64,000 bases of DNA from Actinomycetes bacterium (GTDB taxonomy: Bacteria; Actinomycetota; Acidimicrobiia; Acidimicrobiales; Acidimicrobiaceae), in NCBI GenBank assembly GCA_021819725.1, contig JAKAQR010000001.1, forward strand, positions 62,001 to 126,000. Direction: 5' to 3'. Both the position numbers and the translations under genes were made by a program. Position 1 is the stretch's first letter, and each line of letters opens with the position of its first letter. Shown piece by piece: positions 9,329 through 18,251 of this stretch. The notes below the pieces were generated by a model. It was not told the origin of the DNA and made no database searches. It was given only the letters and a program-made list of their open reading frames with translations.

Positions 9329-10699
9329 ATGACTGACTATGACTATGACCTTGTCACCATTGGAGCCGGAGGCGGTGCCTATCCTGCGGCATTCCAGCTT
9401 GCTCGCACGGGCCAGCGTGTCCTCATGATCGACCCCAAAGGTGTCATGAGCGGCAATTGTCTGGCTGAAGGCTGCGTTCCTTCAAAGACCATTCGTGAGG
9501 CTGCAGAGTTGTATCGCGGTATGCGTGCGATGCCATATTTCCCATCAGAAGTTCCTCCTGACTATCGGTCACTGATCACTTTCAAGGACGCTGTGCAACA
9601 ACTTCGCTACCAACAGCATGATCAAGAACTTGCACGGTTTGGAGACCGTCTTCGTTTGATCGACGGTATCGCGACCGTCCTGGACCCTCATAGCGTGGCG
9701 TATGAGACCAAATCTGAGGTCAAGACCGTGACGGCCAAGTATCTTCTCCTTGCTTCCGGATCAGACATCTCGATACCGCCGATCCGAGGAATCGAGCACT
9801 GTGTCACGAGCCGAGACCTGTTCGCCGTCTCGCCCACCGTTGCCACATTACCCAGAACGCTTGCCGTCATAGGAGGCGGGTATATCGGCTTAGAGGTCGC
9901 CACAATGTGGCATGCCCTTGGCGTCGATGTGACCGTGTTCGAGGCTGCCGATCAACTTTTACCAGGTATGGATCCCGACTTCGCCAAGCTGGTCGCTGAC
10001 GGGTTAGCCAAGGGTATTGGGGTGGAACTCGGCGCTGAGGTCATCGAGGTCGATGATCATCATCGAGTAACCTACTCCCAGCAGTCAACATCGGCGTTCT
10101 TTGATGCAGATATGGTCTTGCTGGCCACGGGACGGCATCCAGTGTACCCACCTGGCGTCCAGGAACTTGGGTTGCTTGATGAACGGGGGCGGCTGGTCGT
10201 TGGGCCTGGTGGCACGACCAAGATGCCATCAATCTTTGCTGCTGGAGATGTGACCGGAACCCAGATGCTATTTCACGCCGCTACACGCGAGTCGTTGGCT
10301 GTGGCACACAACATCCTCGCAGGACGAGTTGTAGATCGGGCCGATCCCCAAACGATTCCTGCCACCATCTTCACCTTCCCTGAAGCGGCCCGGGTAGGAA
10401 TGACACGAGCTGAACTAACCACCCGCAATATCGACACAGTAGAGGTGGCTGCGCCCTTTGATCATGAGGCACGCACCCAGATCCTGAATGAACCCTACGG
10501 CGAAGTCAGACTCTTTGGGGACGCTCGCTCGGGTCGCTTGCTCGGCGCCTGGGTAGTGGGGAAGGAGGCAGGTCAGCTCATCGGTGAACTCGCAATGGCG
10601 ATTAGGCTCGGGGCGACAATCGCGGACATCGCTTCAGTTGCGGATCAACATCCCTTAGCCCACGAAGCGATCTCACGAGCAGCTCGTACTCTTGTCTAA
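9329..10699 (+). CDS. lpd: Dihydrolipoyl dehydrogenase (flavoprotein disulfide reductase)
   Basis: 456 residues from the ATG at 9329, with GGAG about ten bases upstream; a longer frame from 9263 is open but adds an unlikely N-terminus. FAD-binding motif GAGGGAYPAAFQLA near residue 10, redox-active disulfide GNCLAEGCVPSK near 41, NAD-binding GGGYIGLEVA near 177, second FAD motif AAGDVTG near 305, and the C-terminal HPLAHEA region that matches the catalytic His-Glu pair. It reoxidises dihydrolipoyl groups with NAD+. It stands alone, so the partner may be a 2-oxoacid dehydrogenase elsewhere or the glycine cleavage system whose T, P and H genes lie in this window. Related mercuric or other reductases cannot be fully excluded. 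Confidence 0.82.
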   Translation: MTDYDYDLVTIGAGGGAYPAAFQLARTGQRVLMIDPKGVMSGNCLAEGCVPSKTIREAAELYRGMRAMPYFPSEVPPDYRSLITFKDAVQQLRYQQHDQELARFGDRLRLIDGIATVLDPHSVAYETKSEVKTVTAKYLLLASGSDISIPPIRGIEHCVTSRDLFAVSPTVATLPRTLAVIGGGYIGLEVATMWHALGVDVTVFEAADQLLPGMDPDFAKLVADGLAKGIGVELGAEVIEVDDHHRVTYSQQSTSAFFDADMVLLATGRHPVYPPGVQELGLLDERGRLVVGPGGTTKMPSIFAAGDVTGTQMLFHAATRESLAVAHNILAGRVVDRADPQTIPATIFTFPEAARVGMTRAELTTRNIDTVEVAAPFDHEARTQILNEPYGEVRLFGDARSGRLLGAWVVGKEAGQLIGELAMAIRLGATIADIASVADQHPLAHEAISRAARTLV

Positions 10700-11085
10700 G
10701 TTCCTCTGTTGGCCTCGCTAATCCTCGGGAGCTATTAATCGTGCTACATAGTGATGTTAAGCTCGGAGGAGGAATTGGCAAATGCGCATTCCGTAGTGCC
10801 ACTGAGGTTGTCAAGTGTTCGTCGACGGCTGCTCTGGTGCAAATGTCGAGCAAGGTCCATGCAGCAGGGCATTCGCTCATACGGTCCCGAGTTCGTTTTG
10901 CCGTCGGCCTGCGTATCGGTGTGCACGAGCTGGTCTGCGCCTACCCCGACGCCACTCCTTCTTTGTTGGCAGTGGGCGAGGGTGTATGGTGAACGTACGC
11001 TCTATCGTGAACGACCTGAACCTTCAAGTAGAGCTTCACTGCTGGTTGAGTATGGGTTACTTTATGCCGATGATCACAAAAAGGG
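10700..11085. other. Intergenic stretch without a recognisable gene
   Basis: Overlapping short frames in several registers, none with domain or signal-peptide features. The segment between the lpd stop and the promoter of the coiled-coil protein appears non-coding. Confidence 0.5.
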
Positions 11086-11114
11086 TTGCGGCTTGTGCGT
11101 TGCTGTGTTAGTCT
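11086..11114 (+). promoter_or_regulatory. Candidate promoter of the coiled-coil M23-like protein
   Basis: TTGCGG (11086-11091) and TAGTCT (11109-11114) with a 17-base spacer, 65 bases upstream of the ATG at 11179. Confidence 0.35.
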
Positions 11115-11178
11115 GTGCAAAGGCTATTTCGGTCTTGTCCCACCGTGGACCATTGCCGAGTAACTGGAGGGTTTGTAG

Positions 11179-12510
11179 ATGAGAAACCGGCTTAGGCGTA
11201 GTGCCTGGCAGGCGATTGGTGGAGCGGCAGTGGCCGTTGTACTGATCTCGGCGTCGAGCTCCTCGGAGGTGCATCCCCAGCTCACGAGCTCTGTTCAGTC
11301 AATGAAGCAAGAAGCAAACTCATTGACGCAGAGAATCGCCGCATTGAATGCACAGGTTCAGTCGATCAGCTCGCACTATGCGGCAGTTGAGGGCCAGATC
11401 CGACAGCTACAGGCGAAGGAGAGCACTGTCGAGACAGCGATCGTACAAAAGCAGCTTGAGCTAAAGAAACTTCATGGTGAAATCGTCACCGAGGCGGTTT
11501 CGTTGTTTGCTCAGGCTGGTACCGACTCTCAGGTCTTAAGCGTCCTACAGGATAACCCCAACGCTTCTGCAGTCGCACAAGAGGACATCTCGACAGCATC
11601 ATCTACTCAGGAGCAGGCGGTCAATGCCTACGAAGCCGTACAACAACAACTGTCGAATCAGCAGTCGCAACTAAAGGCCGATCAATCGCAACAGGCATCC
11701 TTGCTTAATCTTCTCAGTGCGCAGGAGGCTAAGGCCCAATCAGCACAGCAACAGGCCTCGACAGAGTTATCGAGTGTGAACTCCCAGATTCAGCAGATGG
11801 TGGCGGCGCAACTCGCCGCAGAGGAGCAGGCCCGCCAGGCACAGATCGAGCAACAGCAGATCGCCGCTGAGCAGGCTGCGGCGGCCCAAGCGGCTGCGGC
11901 GGCTCAAGCGGCTGCGGCGGCTCAAGCGGCACAACAGGCAGCAGCTGGTCAGGCACAGGGTGCGGGTTCCCAGCAACAGAGTCAGCCCCCGGTGAGTCAA
12001 GCTCCTTCTCCGGCTGCGGTTGCACCGAGCGGCTATGCTAATCCGATACGATCCATCAGCGATCTCCAAGTCTGGCGGATCGATCAAGGCGTCGACTTTA
12101 ACGGTTATGGGCCGATCTATGCTCTCGGCGATGGGGTAGTGCTTTCAACCTTCAACGGAGGTTGGCCGGGAGGTACGTTCATTACGTACCGACTGACCAA
12201 TGGACCAGCTGCAGGACTGGTGGTCTACGCAGCTGAAGATATCAACCCTGATGTCAGTGTTGGCCAAGCGGTCACGCCCAACACCGTGATCGGAACGCTC
12301 TACAACGGTCCTGATGGTATTGAGACTGGATGGGCTGATGGGGGAGCGCTCGGGGAGACGATGGCGATGAGCTACGGTCAGTTCTACGGTTCAAACTCGA
12401 CCGCATTTGGCGCCAATTTCTCGCAACTCTTGTCGTCACTGGGTGCCCCCGGCGGAGTTCTGCAAAACAGTCCGACGGGATCGGTTCCAGGCAATTGGCC
12501 GCAATGGTAG
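11179..12510 (+). CDS. Secreted coiled-coil protein with degenerate M23-like domain
   Basis: 443 residues, ATG preceded by GGAGGG. Signal peptide in residues 1-30. Residues about 35-205 are Gln/Ser/Ala-rich heptads, as in the coiled coils of EnvC or PcsB/NlpC regulators. An (AAAAQA)n stretch and a Pro/Gln-rich linker (about 215-280) lead to a C-terminal domain (about 285-420) whose pattern RIDQGVDFNGYGPIYALGDG, GTFITYR and VGQAVTPNTVIGTLY matches the LytM/M23 beta fold. The first zinc ligand position (usually His in H.GVDF) is Asp here, and the HxH motif is replaced by YAAED, so peptidase activity is unlikely. It may bind peptidoglycan or regulate a hydrolase. Outside the membrane. Function is inferred from fold-like patterns only. 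Confidence 0.7.
   Translation: MRNRLRRSAWQAIGGAAVAVVLISASSSSEVHPQLTSSVQSMKQEANSLTQRIAALNAQVQSISSHYAAVEGQIRQLQAKESTVETAIVQKQLELKKLHGEIVTEAVSLFAQAGTDSQVLSVLQDNPNASAVAQEDISTASSTQEQAVNAYEAVQQQLSNQQSQLKADQSQQASLLNLLSAQEAKAQSAQQQASTELSSVNSQIQQMVAAQLAAEEQARQAQIEQQQIAAEQAAAAQAAAAAQAAAAAQAAQQAAAGQAQGAGSQQQSQPPVSQAPSPAAVAPSGYANPIRSISDLQVWRIDQGVDFNGYGPIYALGDGVVLSTFNGGWPGGTFITYRLTNGPAAGLVVYAAEDINPDVSVGQAVTPNTVIGTLYNGPDGIETGWADGGALGETMAMSYGQFYGSNSTAFGANFSQLLSSLGAPGGVLQNSPTGSVPGNWPQW
11875..11928 (+). repeat. Three 18-bp tandem repeats coding for AAAAQA
   Basis: Units at 11875, 11893 and 11911 differ by one base (GCTGCGGCGGCYCAAGCG). They encode the Ala/Gln linker of the M23-like protein and could vary in number by replication slippage. 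Confidence 0.85.
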
Positions 12511-12528
12511 CTGTGTTGCGACACGCTA
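12508..12528 (+). terminator. Small hairpin over the stop of the M23-like gene
   Basis: TAGC-T-GTGT and ACAC-GCTA form eight pairs with one bulge around a TGCG loop. No U-tract follows, so this is weak evidence for a terminator. Confidence 0.3.
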
Positions 12529-13336
12529 GTGTATCCTCGCATCTTTCATCGTAGCGCAAGTCCTAAAGAGCAGCTTCTCCGTCAAGGTTGAGGGATAATC
12601 CGACTCTGCAATCACCCCTCCCTTGCTTCCTGATGGGATCTTCGGAAGTAAGCGGTGATTCTGGTCCAAAGTCGCCTGGAAGTCGGTAAGTTGTTGATCG
12701 TTCCGGAGGTGGTTGACTGGAGTGGAGCCAGTTCGGTCAACCGTCTGCAAGCGTCATCCCAAGAGGCCTAGGATCCACAACCGACGATCACCAGCAGTGG
12801 CCAAGGAATCCGGCTGCTGCTACCAACAGGCATCTCGTACTCGGCTGAGGACCTCCGCCGTTGAGGCCGGTCCCGCCGGGTCGACCTCGGGCACGTTACC
12901 AACCATTAGGTGCGCAATCGTGCAGGACAAATGTCCAGTCTCAATACAGTTGGCACTTTCACAACGTTCCTACTAGGGATAATGCCATCTCCAGTGAGAT
13001 CTCTGGAAGCGAATTCTCATTATAGTTGGCGCTATGAGAACAATAATCGTGCATATTATCGTTCATTCTGGCCATTTCGGGCAGGACTAACGGGAATACG
13101 TGTCTTCCTGCCGGAAGCCCTTCGGTGCCCGCAGTGAGCAACTGTTTTCTGACAGCCTTGTTGGAGCGCTGGCATCCACGTCTGAGGACTTGGCTACACA
13201 ACTTTGATCCGACCATCTTCGCGTTCTGATCATCAGACCAGTGTCCGTCATTGCGAAGTCGCAAAGCTCGCGCCGTGTTCAGGCAAAGTTACCAACTCAC
13301 GCTGAGCGTTCAGCTTGGAGCTTGCGCTTTCCATAA
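12529..13336. other. About 800 bases without a recognisable gene
   Basis: Scattered open frames up to about 100 codons on both strands, none with family signals or good ribosome-binding sites. It might be decayed coding DNA, but I cannot identify the source. Confidence 0.45.
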
Positions 13337-14038
13337 TCAGGCGTTCCGTCTGGCTCGTTCAGCTTCGGCGGAGAGCATGAGTGATAAATGCGAAAGAGTT
13401 GTTCGCATAAGATCAATCGCGAAGGCAGCGTCAAGATGATCGACTGGGAATGAGCCTATAGCAGGGCCGGACTCAGAAACGTGTCGGCCTAGATGGAGGT
13501 AACTTCCAAGTTGCTTAAGGAGATCATCTACCGCCCTTCTCTTTCCGACATCCGCGATACTGTCGCAAATTGCTTGCTTCGCACCAGGTAGCGCGTCAAG
13601 GGCACCTCGCAGGTGACTGAAGGTCGCCGCGTCATCCCCGCTGGCATAGGAGCCCTCTGCGTTCTGTAAGTGATAGACGGCCTTATCCCATTCTTGGGCC
13701 AGTTCACGATCTGAACGGGGAAGCGCAAGTTCTAGGAATCGATACTCCTCGCTTCGTGTCGCTGACAGCACTCGCTGATACCACTCGGTGCGTTCGATGG
13801 TAATGGTCCCATTTCCGTGATCGAACAGAAATTCCCTTACTTCACCCGGTTGTGGATCGTCTCCCATTCGAAGATCGTTCTGCCTATCGGTAACGGGCTT
13901 CAACTGGTATTGCCCCACGCCCCGGAGGCGTGCGCTTATCTGCACCGTTGACTGACTGGAGGACAGTCCTTGTGTGATGTGTCGGAGTAGCTGCTGGGAC
14001 GTGACAATCTCGAAGGATACTTGACAACAGGACAGCAA
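13337..14038 (-). CDS. Hypothetical protein with possible HEPN-like C-terminal helices
   Basis: 233 residues if started at the TTG at 14038; no good ribosome-binding site is visible and the true start may be internal. The first half looks beta-rich (about residues 5-75). The second half, from LALPRSDRELAQEWDKA (about 100) on, is helical and contains HLRGALDALPGAKQAI and LGSYLHLGRHVSE, a spacing that recalls HEPN-like domains often found in defence or nucleotide-related proteins. This similarity is from memory and tentative. The gene is isolated in the accessory stretch. I do not recognise a specific family. Confidence 0.45.
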   Translation of the reverse strand: MLSCCQVSFEIVTSQQLLRHITQGLSSSQSTVQISARLRGVGQYQLKPVTDRQNDLRMGDDPQPGEVREFLFDHGNGTITIERTEWYQRVLSATRSEEYRFLELALPRSDRELAQEWDKAVYHLQNAEGSYASGDDAATFSHLRGALDALPGAKQAICDSIADVGKRRAVDDLLKQLGSYLHLGRHVSESGPAIGSFPVDHLDAAFAIDLMRTTLSHLSLMLSAEAERARRNA

Positions 14039-14322
14039 TGAAGGGATCTAAGAAGGTCTAGAATGCGCCGAGAATGGATATTATGTCAAGTAGGACGTGT
14101 GGTGAGCCGGATATATGCTCGCGGAGGGTCTTGACATCTCGCCTGCAATCTAACAACAGACCTCATTCCCAACGCCCTCGTGTCAATAATCCACCTTCGA
14201 ACAGGTCGAGTCAGAGGTGTCGGGGTGGTATCTGGTAAAGGCAGTTGACGCTCTGATCACAAGGTGCCACTGTTCTGCCTCCGTTAACTGTCACCACCAG
14301 AATGAACTGCTTGCTCACGTTG

Positions 14323-15315
14323 CTACCATGACTCCTCGTACAGCGTCGCTATGTGAACCAGCCCATGACCTGCCTTCCAAAAGTATGACCGCCTACCAAT
14401 GCTCAACACTGCTTCGTTGCCGGATGGTGAGACGGCCAGATAGGTCTGGAGACTCGGAGCGACGACAGAGGCGACCTGGATCGCCTTGTGCTGATGCATA
14501 CGCACGAGTATGAACCTCTGTGTTGCACATCCACCATAAAAACAGTTTGCGTCATGGGGTCCGATAGATGCGATATAGAAGAGCTCGCCATTCTGGGTAA
14601 AGGCAGGTGATGTCTGAGCGCATTCAGAGTCGCCCTTGGGGCATGGCAAGACGTTCGCTGAACTCGCCTCCGGTGTGGCGCTCGCCCATGCATAGAGGTA
14701 GATCTTCTCACGTGATTGACTCAAAGGGACTGCTATCGCACCCTGTTGGAGCGCAAGTTCCGATCCGTTGGCCGTTACGGCCATGGATTCGACGAAAGTA
14801 TGGTAGTTCTTCACTTGCGTCTGGCCGGTCTTCACATTCATCTTGTGCAGCGCATACGGAGGTCTGCCGTCACAACCCACGCTTGAAGAGAGCCAGAGTG
14901 CCCAGTGTCGGTTCCGGGTCATGGTAAAAGAGTTGATGTTGATCAGTTGGCCCTGGACAATCGGATGGCTCTTGCCATCGATCAGCTTTTTCTCAATGTC
15001 AGATTCGCAGGTCTCGTTACCTGGTGTTGAAGTGGTGAAGTATACTGAACTTCCGTTGGGGCTGAGAAAAGGGAAATGTCCAAACGGGGGTGCGGTAAGT
15101 TTCTTTAGCGGTCGCCCTGATTGGGGACTGTAGATAGATATTCCACCTAGTGATGGTCCAACCCCGACCAGTAATCCACCACCTGCGGCATTCGGGGCTG
15201 TTGCGCCAGGTCTGGTCGTGTGAGCATTGATCCTACCGAAGATAACTACTCCCATGACGAGAACAACTACTAGTACAGCAGCTGATATTACCGACACTTT
15301 AGCCTTTCTCATCAT
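14323..15315 (-). CDS. Membrane-anchored or secreted beta-propeller-like protein
   Basis: 330 residues. Start at the first of two adjacent ATGs (15315) with GGAGG ten bases upstream; the second ATG is equally possible. An N-terminal hydrophobic segment (about 9-27) acts as signal anchor. The rest is an extracytoplasmic domain with repeated SPNGSSVYF, TANGSELAL, TQNGELFYI and SPSGNEAVL units about 60-90 residues apart, typical of TolB/WD-like propeller blades. Several cysteines (CESD, CDGR, CPKG..CA, CFYGGC) may form disulfides. Probably a binding or sensing protein on the cell surface; no enzyme motif seen. Neighbours are also exported proteins. Confidence 0.6.
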   Translation of the reverse strand: MMRKAKVSVISAAVLVVVLVMGVVIFGRINAHTTRPGATAPNAAGGGLLVGVGPSLGGISIYSPQSGRPLKKLTAPPFGHFPFLSPNGSSVYFTTSTPGNETCESDIEKKLIDGKSHPIVQGQLININSFTMTRNRHWALWLSSSVGCDGRPPYALHKMNVKTGQTQVKNYHTFVESMAVTANGSELALQQGAIAVPLSQSREKIYLYAWASATPEASSANVLPCPKGDSECAQTSPAFTQNGELFYIASIGPHDANCFYGGCATQRFILVRMHQHKAIQVASVVAPSLQTYLAVSPSGNEAVLSIGRRSYFWKAGHGLVHIATLYEESW

Positions 15316-15778
15316 CCCCAGGAGACCTCCACAACCATAATTCTGACCAAAACATGCTCCATACTGACCTCCATGGTGAGACTACAAACAAATCTATAAG
15401 GCAGCGTGAAGCACCAGAACCTCACTATTTTGCAACTTGGGCCAGTTACCGTTCCGCTTTAATACAGCACAGTTCACGGTTCCCTTCCGGCTTCCCTGTT
15501 GAGCATCAAGCACGAACTGCGTCCTACTCGGACAACACCACCATCCAGTCGACATATTGCGTCACAAGCCATCCACCCAGCCTAGGCAGTCCAGGTCTTC
15601 GCCGCGCATCGCGCACCTAGTCAGGGAACTGTGCGAGCACGTCTCAATTAAAACCCAGTGCTCAACTTCCGCCATCTGAGGCATGCTCGACCTGTTCATC
15701 GCCGCCAGCAGCTCGCACTAACGAGGCAGCACCTCATTTCGCCAGGATAGCAGGTCCTATGAACCTACCCATGTCGAA
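15316..15778. other. Intergenic stretch without a recognisable gene
   Basis: 463 bases between the beta-propeller gene and the 3' end of the TAG-interrupted secreted gene, both on the minus strand. A plus-strand frame at 15354-15620 has no ribosome-binding site or domain. No clear terminator. Confidence 0.45.
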
Positions 15779-16660
15779 CTAGTTACAAGTATCGCTTTCG
15801 CCGCTTACGATTTGAGAACCATAGACTTGGTCATAGTCAGCTGATCCCGAAATCCACTGCCACGCCACAGCACATGGATAACTCTGGCTGCAACCTGCGA
15901 AGAAGTCCGCCGTATAGCCAAGGGGTGAACCCCAGCCACACGCACAATTGCCTGAAGAGTATGATCCATAGGTTGTCTCCGCAGTCCACTCATATGTCGC
16001 TCCAAGACTGCCCGACATGAAGGTAGACCAGAAGTAAGGGGAAGAATACACACCAGCATAGATTTCCCGTTGAGTACCCTTGATGGAGATGAGCTTCTGA
16101 TGCACCTCGTTCCAGAATCCGTTGAAGACGTCTCGATTTAGTGAAGTAGCCTCCGAATTCCAGGTGTACTGCGAGTTCTCAAGATCTGCATAAATTATCG
16201 GGTTGGACGGTAAGTTGATTCCACTTTGACCATAAAATGAACCCCAGTTTTCTACCGCAGCATTACCTTGAGACTCACCCCAGAATGTTGCTTCAGTAGC
16301 CGTACCGTTGTATGAAGGACCTGACTGAGGTTGTGCAATAAAATAAGAGTTCTGGCTTCCGACGCCGTGTCCTGATATCTAATTCGTATTAGCCGCATTC
16401 TAATCTGAAGCAACGTTGAAAGCGCTACTCACTTGGTTGAGCTGGCCTATATACGAGCCATACGCCCCACCACAGTTCGGCATCGTGTACTCGACTCCCG
16501 TCCCCTGAGGGGGTGGCCCGGAGCCGTCTGAGCCATACCAATATCCTGTTGGCATATCACCAGCATACGCCACAGTGCCGGTAAGCGCGATGACCATCGT
16601 AACGGCCGACACTAAGAGAGCTACTGTCCCGCCTATCCGTCGGGGAAATCGTTCAATCAC
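15779..16660 (-). pseudogene. Secreted glycoside-hydrolase-like protein interrupted by two in-frame TAG codons
   Basis: From the GTG at 16660 to the TGA-type end at 15779 a single frame of 294 codons is interrupted only at 16402-16400 and 16381-16379, both TAG, seven codons apart. Protein features continue on both sides: a signal peptide (residues 1-33, ending near AYAGD), TGYWYGSDG, MPNCGGAYGSYIGQ, then after the stops HGVGSQNSYFIAQP, PIIYADLEN, IYAGVYSSPYFW, TYEWTAETTYG and CAVAWQWISG. This order resembles actinobacterial secreted proteins with a glycoside hydrolase-25/DUF1906-like fold (from memory, tentative). Most likely a recent pseudogene; readthrough would restore a full protein. TAG serves as an ordinary stop in many neighbouring genes. 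Confidence 0.7.
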
Positions 16661-16736
16661 TGGAGCCTACTTTCATTGATCTCTTGCCGCTGAACCACAC
16701 TGTAGAAACCTGGGGTCCGGATGGTATATGGGGCAC

Positions 16737-17570
16737 CTACGGCGCGTTAATAAAGGCCGCGGTGTACTTGAGCGGGAGATCTCCTTGACTAGTGCGGGTA
16801 TATGGAGCACCGACGAGATTACTCGCCTCACTCCAGGTGAGGAACGGGGAGAACGCCATTGCAGTGCATGACGAAAAGGGAGCTCCAGTTGGATCAATTA
16901 GCGGCTTTGACGTCCCTGCTTTAGCAGGCATGTGAACCTGTACCGGGGACCCATTTCCCAGTGAGACGGCGATGCTACCTCCGACGGGTGTAGAAATACA
17001 AGCGGGATCTCCTGGTTGCTGATTGACACCGACGGTACCGAAAAGGATGTCTACTGCCGTACCACCTGGTGCGAGGGTGATGGGAGCAGGGCTGAGAGGG
17101 ATCCCAAATGACGATGTCGCGGGAGCTAAAGAGGACCCATAGGCCAAGAAGTCGCTCGATCCCTTTGTCCCCGCCGGACCGGGTAGCAGCGGCATCGTCG
17201 CTGGGGTGCCGTCCGCATTTGCCAGATTCAGAGACGAAGGATACACCGGCAGCGAACATGCCTGCCCTGACCTATTGATGAGATTGAAGCCACTCATCTG
17301 GTTGTCAAATCCCGGCAAACTTGTCCAGTACTGCGTCTCAAGCTGGCTCGACGTACAAAGTGGAGAGCTTACCATCGCACTTCTGGTCGCGCCTCCACGC
17401 TGCGATGGCTCCCACGGTGGACCCCCCGTGTTCTTGGAGGTCGGTATTGACTTGAGTGGAACAAGGTGCGGTGCAGATCTCCTCGTCAATGTGAAGCTCC
17501 CGGTTGCAGCAAAGATCAAGGCAAGAGACGCAACTACCATGATGAGTTTCTTGTGCGTTATGCGCGTCAC
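16737..17570 (-). CDS. Secreted DUF4232-like protein
   Basis: 277 residues. Hydrophobic N-terminal segment (about 8-28) followed by an exported domain. The pattern LCTSSQLE...GFNLINRSGQACSLPVYPSSLNL (paired cysteines about 70 and 104) matches the start of DUF4232, a beta-sandwich domain common in actinobacterial lipoproteins; here there is no lipobox cysteine, so it is probably held by its signal anchor or released. A second cysteine pair lies towards the C-terminus (ACIST, SSCTAM). Role unknown. A second DUF4232 protein is encoded at 27175. The gene is followed 76 bases later by the TAG-interrupted secreted gene on the same strand. Confidence 0.6.
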   Translation of the reverse strand: MTRITHKKLIMVVASLALIFAATGSFTLTRRSAPHLVPLKSIPTSKNTGGPPWEPSQRGGATRSAMVSSPLCTSSQLETQYWTSLPGFDNQMSGFNLINRSGQACSLPVYPSSLNLANADGTPATMPLLPGPAGTKGSSDFLAYGSSLAPATSSFGIPLSPAPITLAPGGTAVDILFGTVGVNQQPGDPACISTPVGGSIAVSLGNGSPVQVHMPAKAGTSKPLIDPTGAPFSSCTAMAFSPFLTWSEASNLVGAPYTRTSQGDLPLKYTAAFINAP

Positions 17571-18251
17571 GCCCTCCCACGTCGGGGTTGTGAGTTATCA
17601 TTGATAATGACCCCGCTAACACCGACATCTTAATCATCATCACGACACGTGTCAGGTGGTTCGAGATGTGTTTTGAATGATTTCAGTGAATCAGTTACTT
17701 CTTTGGCCGGTTCCATGATCCAAAGAACCCATCTGTCTTGCTTCACAATACCCGTTGCAGTTACCACTGAAGCTCCCTGACAAACAGACTCTGCTTTCCT
17801 CCCGAGTTGCTGGACCTTGACTCACCACAAGCGTGCGATGGCGGGCGAAGGTACTACGATGATGAACTCACATCAGCCGCCTTCCGGACTCTCTTCAGCT
17901 CTAAATCAGCAGGACAGGGCGTCCCGAGAAGATCATATTGATTGAGACAGGCCAGAGTGTGCCACGAGCAACGGCGATAATGCAATCGTCATCGATCGGC
18001 GCACTGTGGAAGCGGATCGACGATGGATCGTGAAAAGGGTCCGGCGTTGTAAAGGACCACCGAATCACAAACGCATCGGAATAAGAGCACAGAGGATCAC
18101 AGCACGCGCATGAAGCCGTCAAACTGTCCATCATAGCGAACGACTCACTAGCTGAGAATCCTGAGAGTAATCACGACAACCAACTGATGAACTTACCAGT
18201 ATTTTGTTAGGGTTACTCTGATCAGTCTCAACTGGCGGAAGGGGTGTCGGC
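17571..18251. other. Divergent spacer without a recognisable gene
   Basis: 681 bases between the divergent DUF4232 and Asp-box lipoprotein genes. A 77-codon minus-strand frame (17901-18134) lacks a ribosome-binding site and family features. Promoters for both neighbours should lie here, but I cannot assign them with confidence. Confidence 0.45.

Noticed and set aside
10741..11182. Open frames between lpd and the coiled-coil gene
   Set aside because: They overlap in several registers, lack ribosome-binding sites and show no protein-like pattern.
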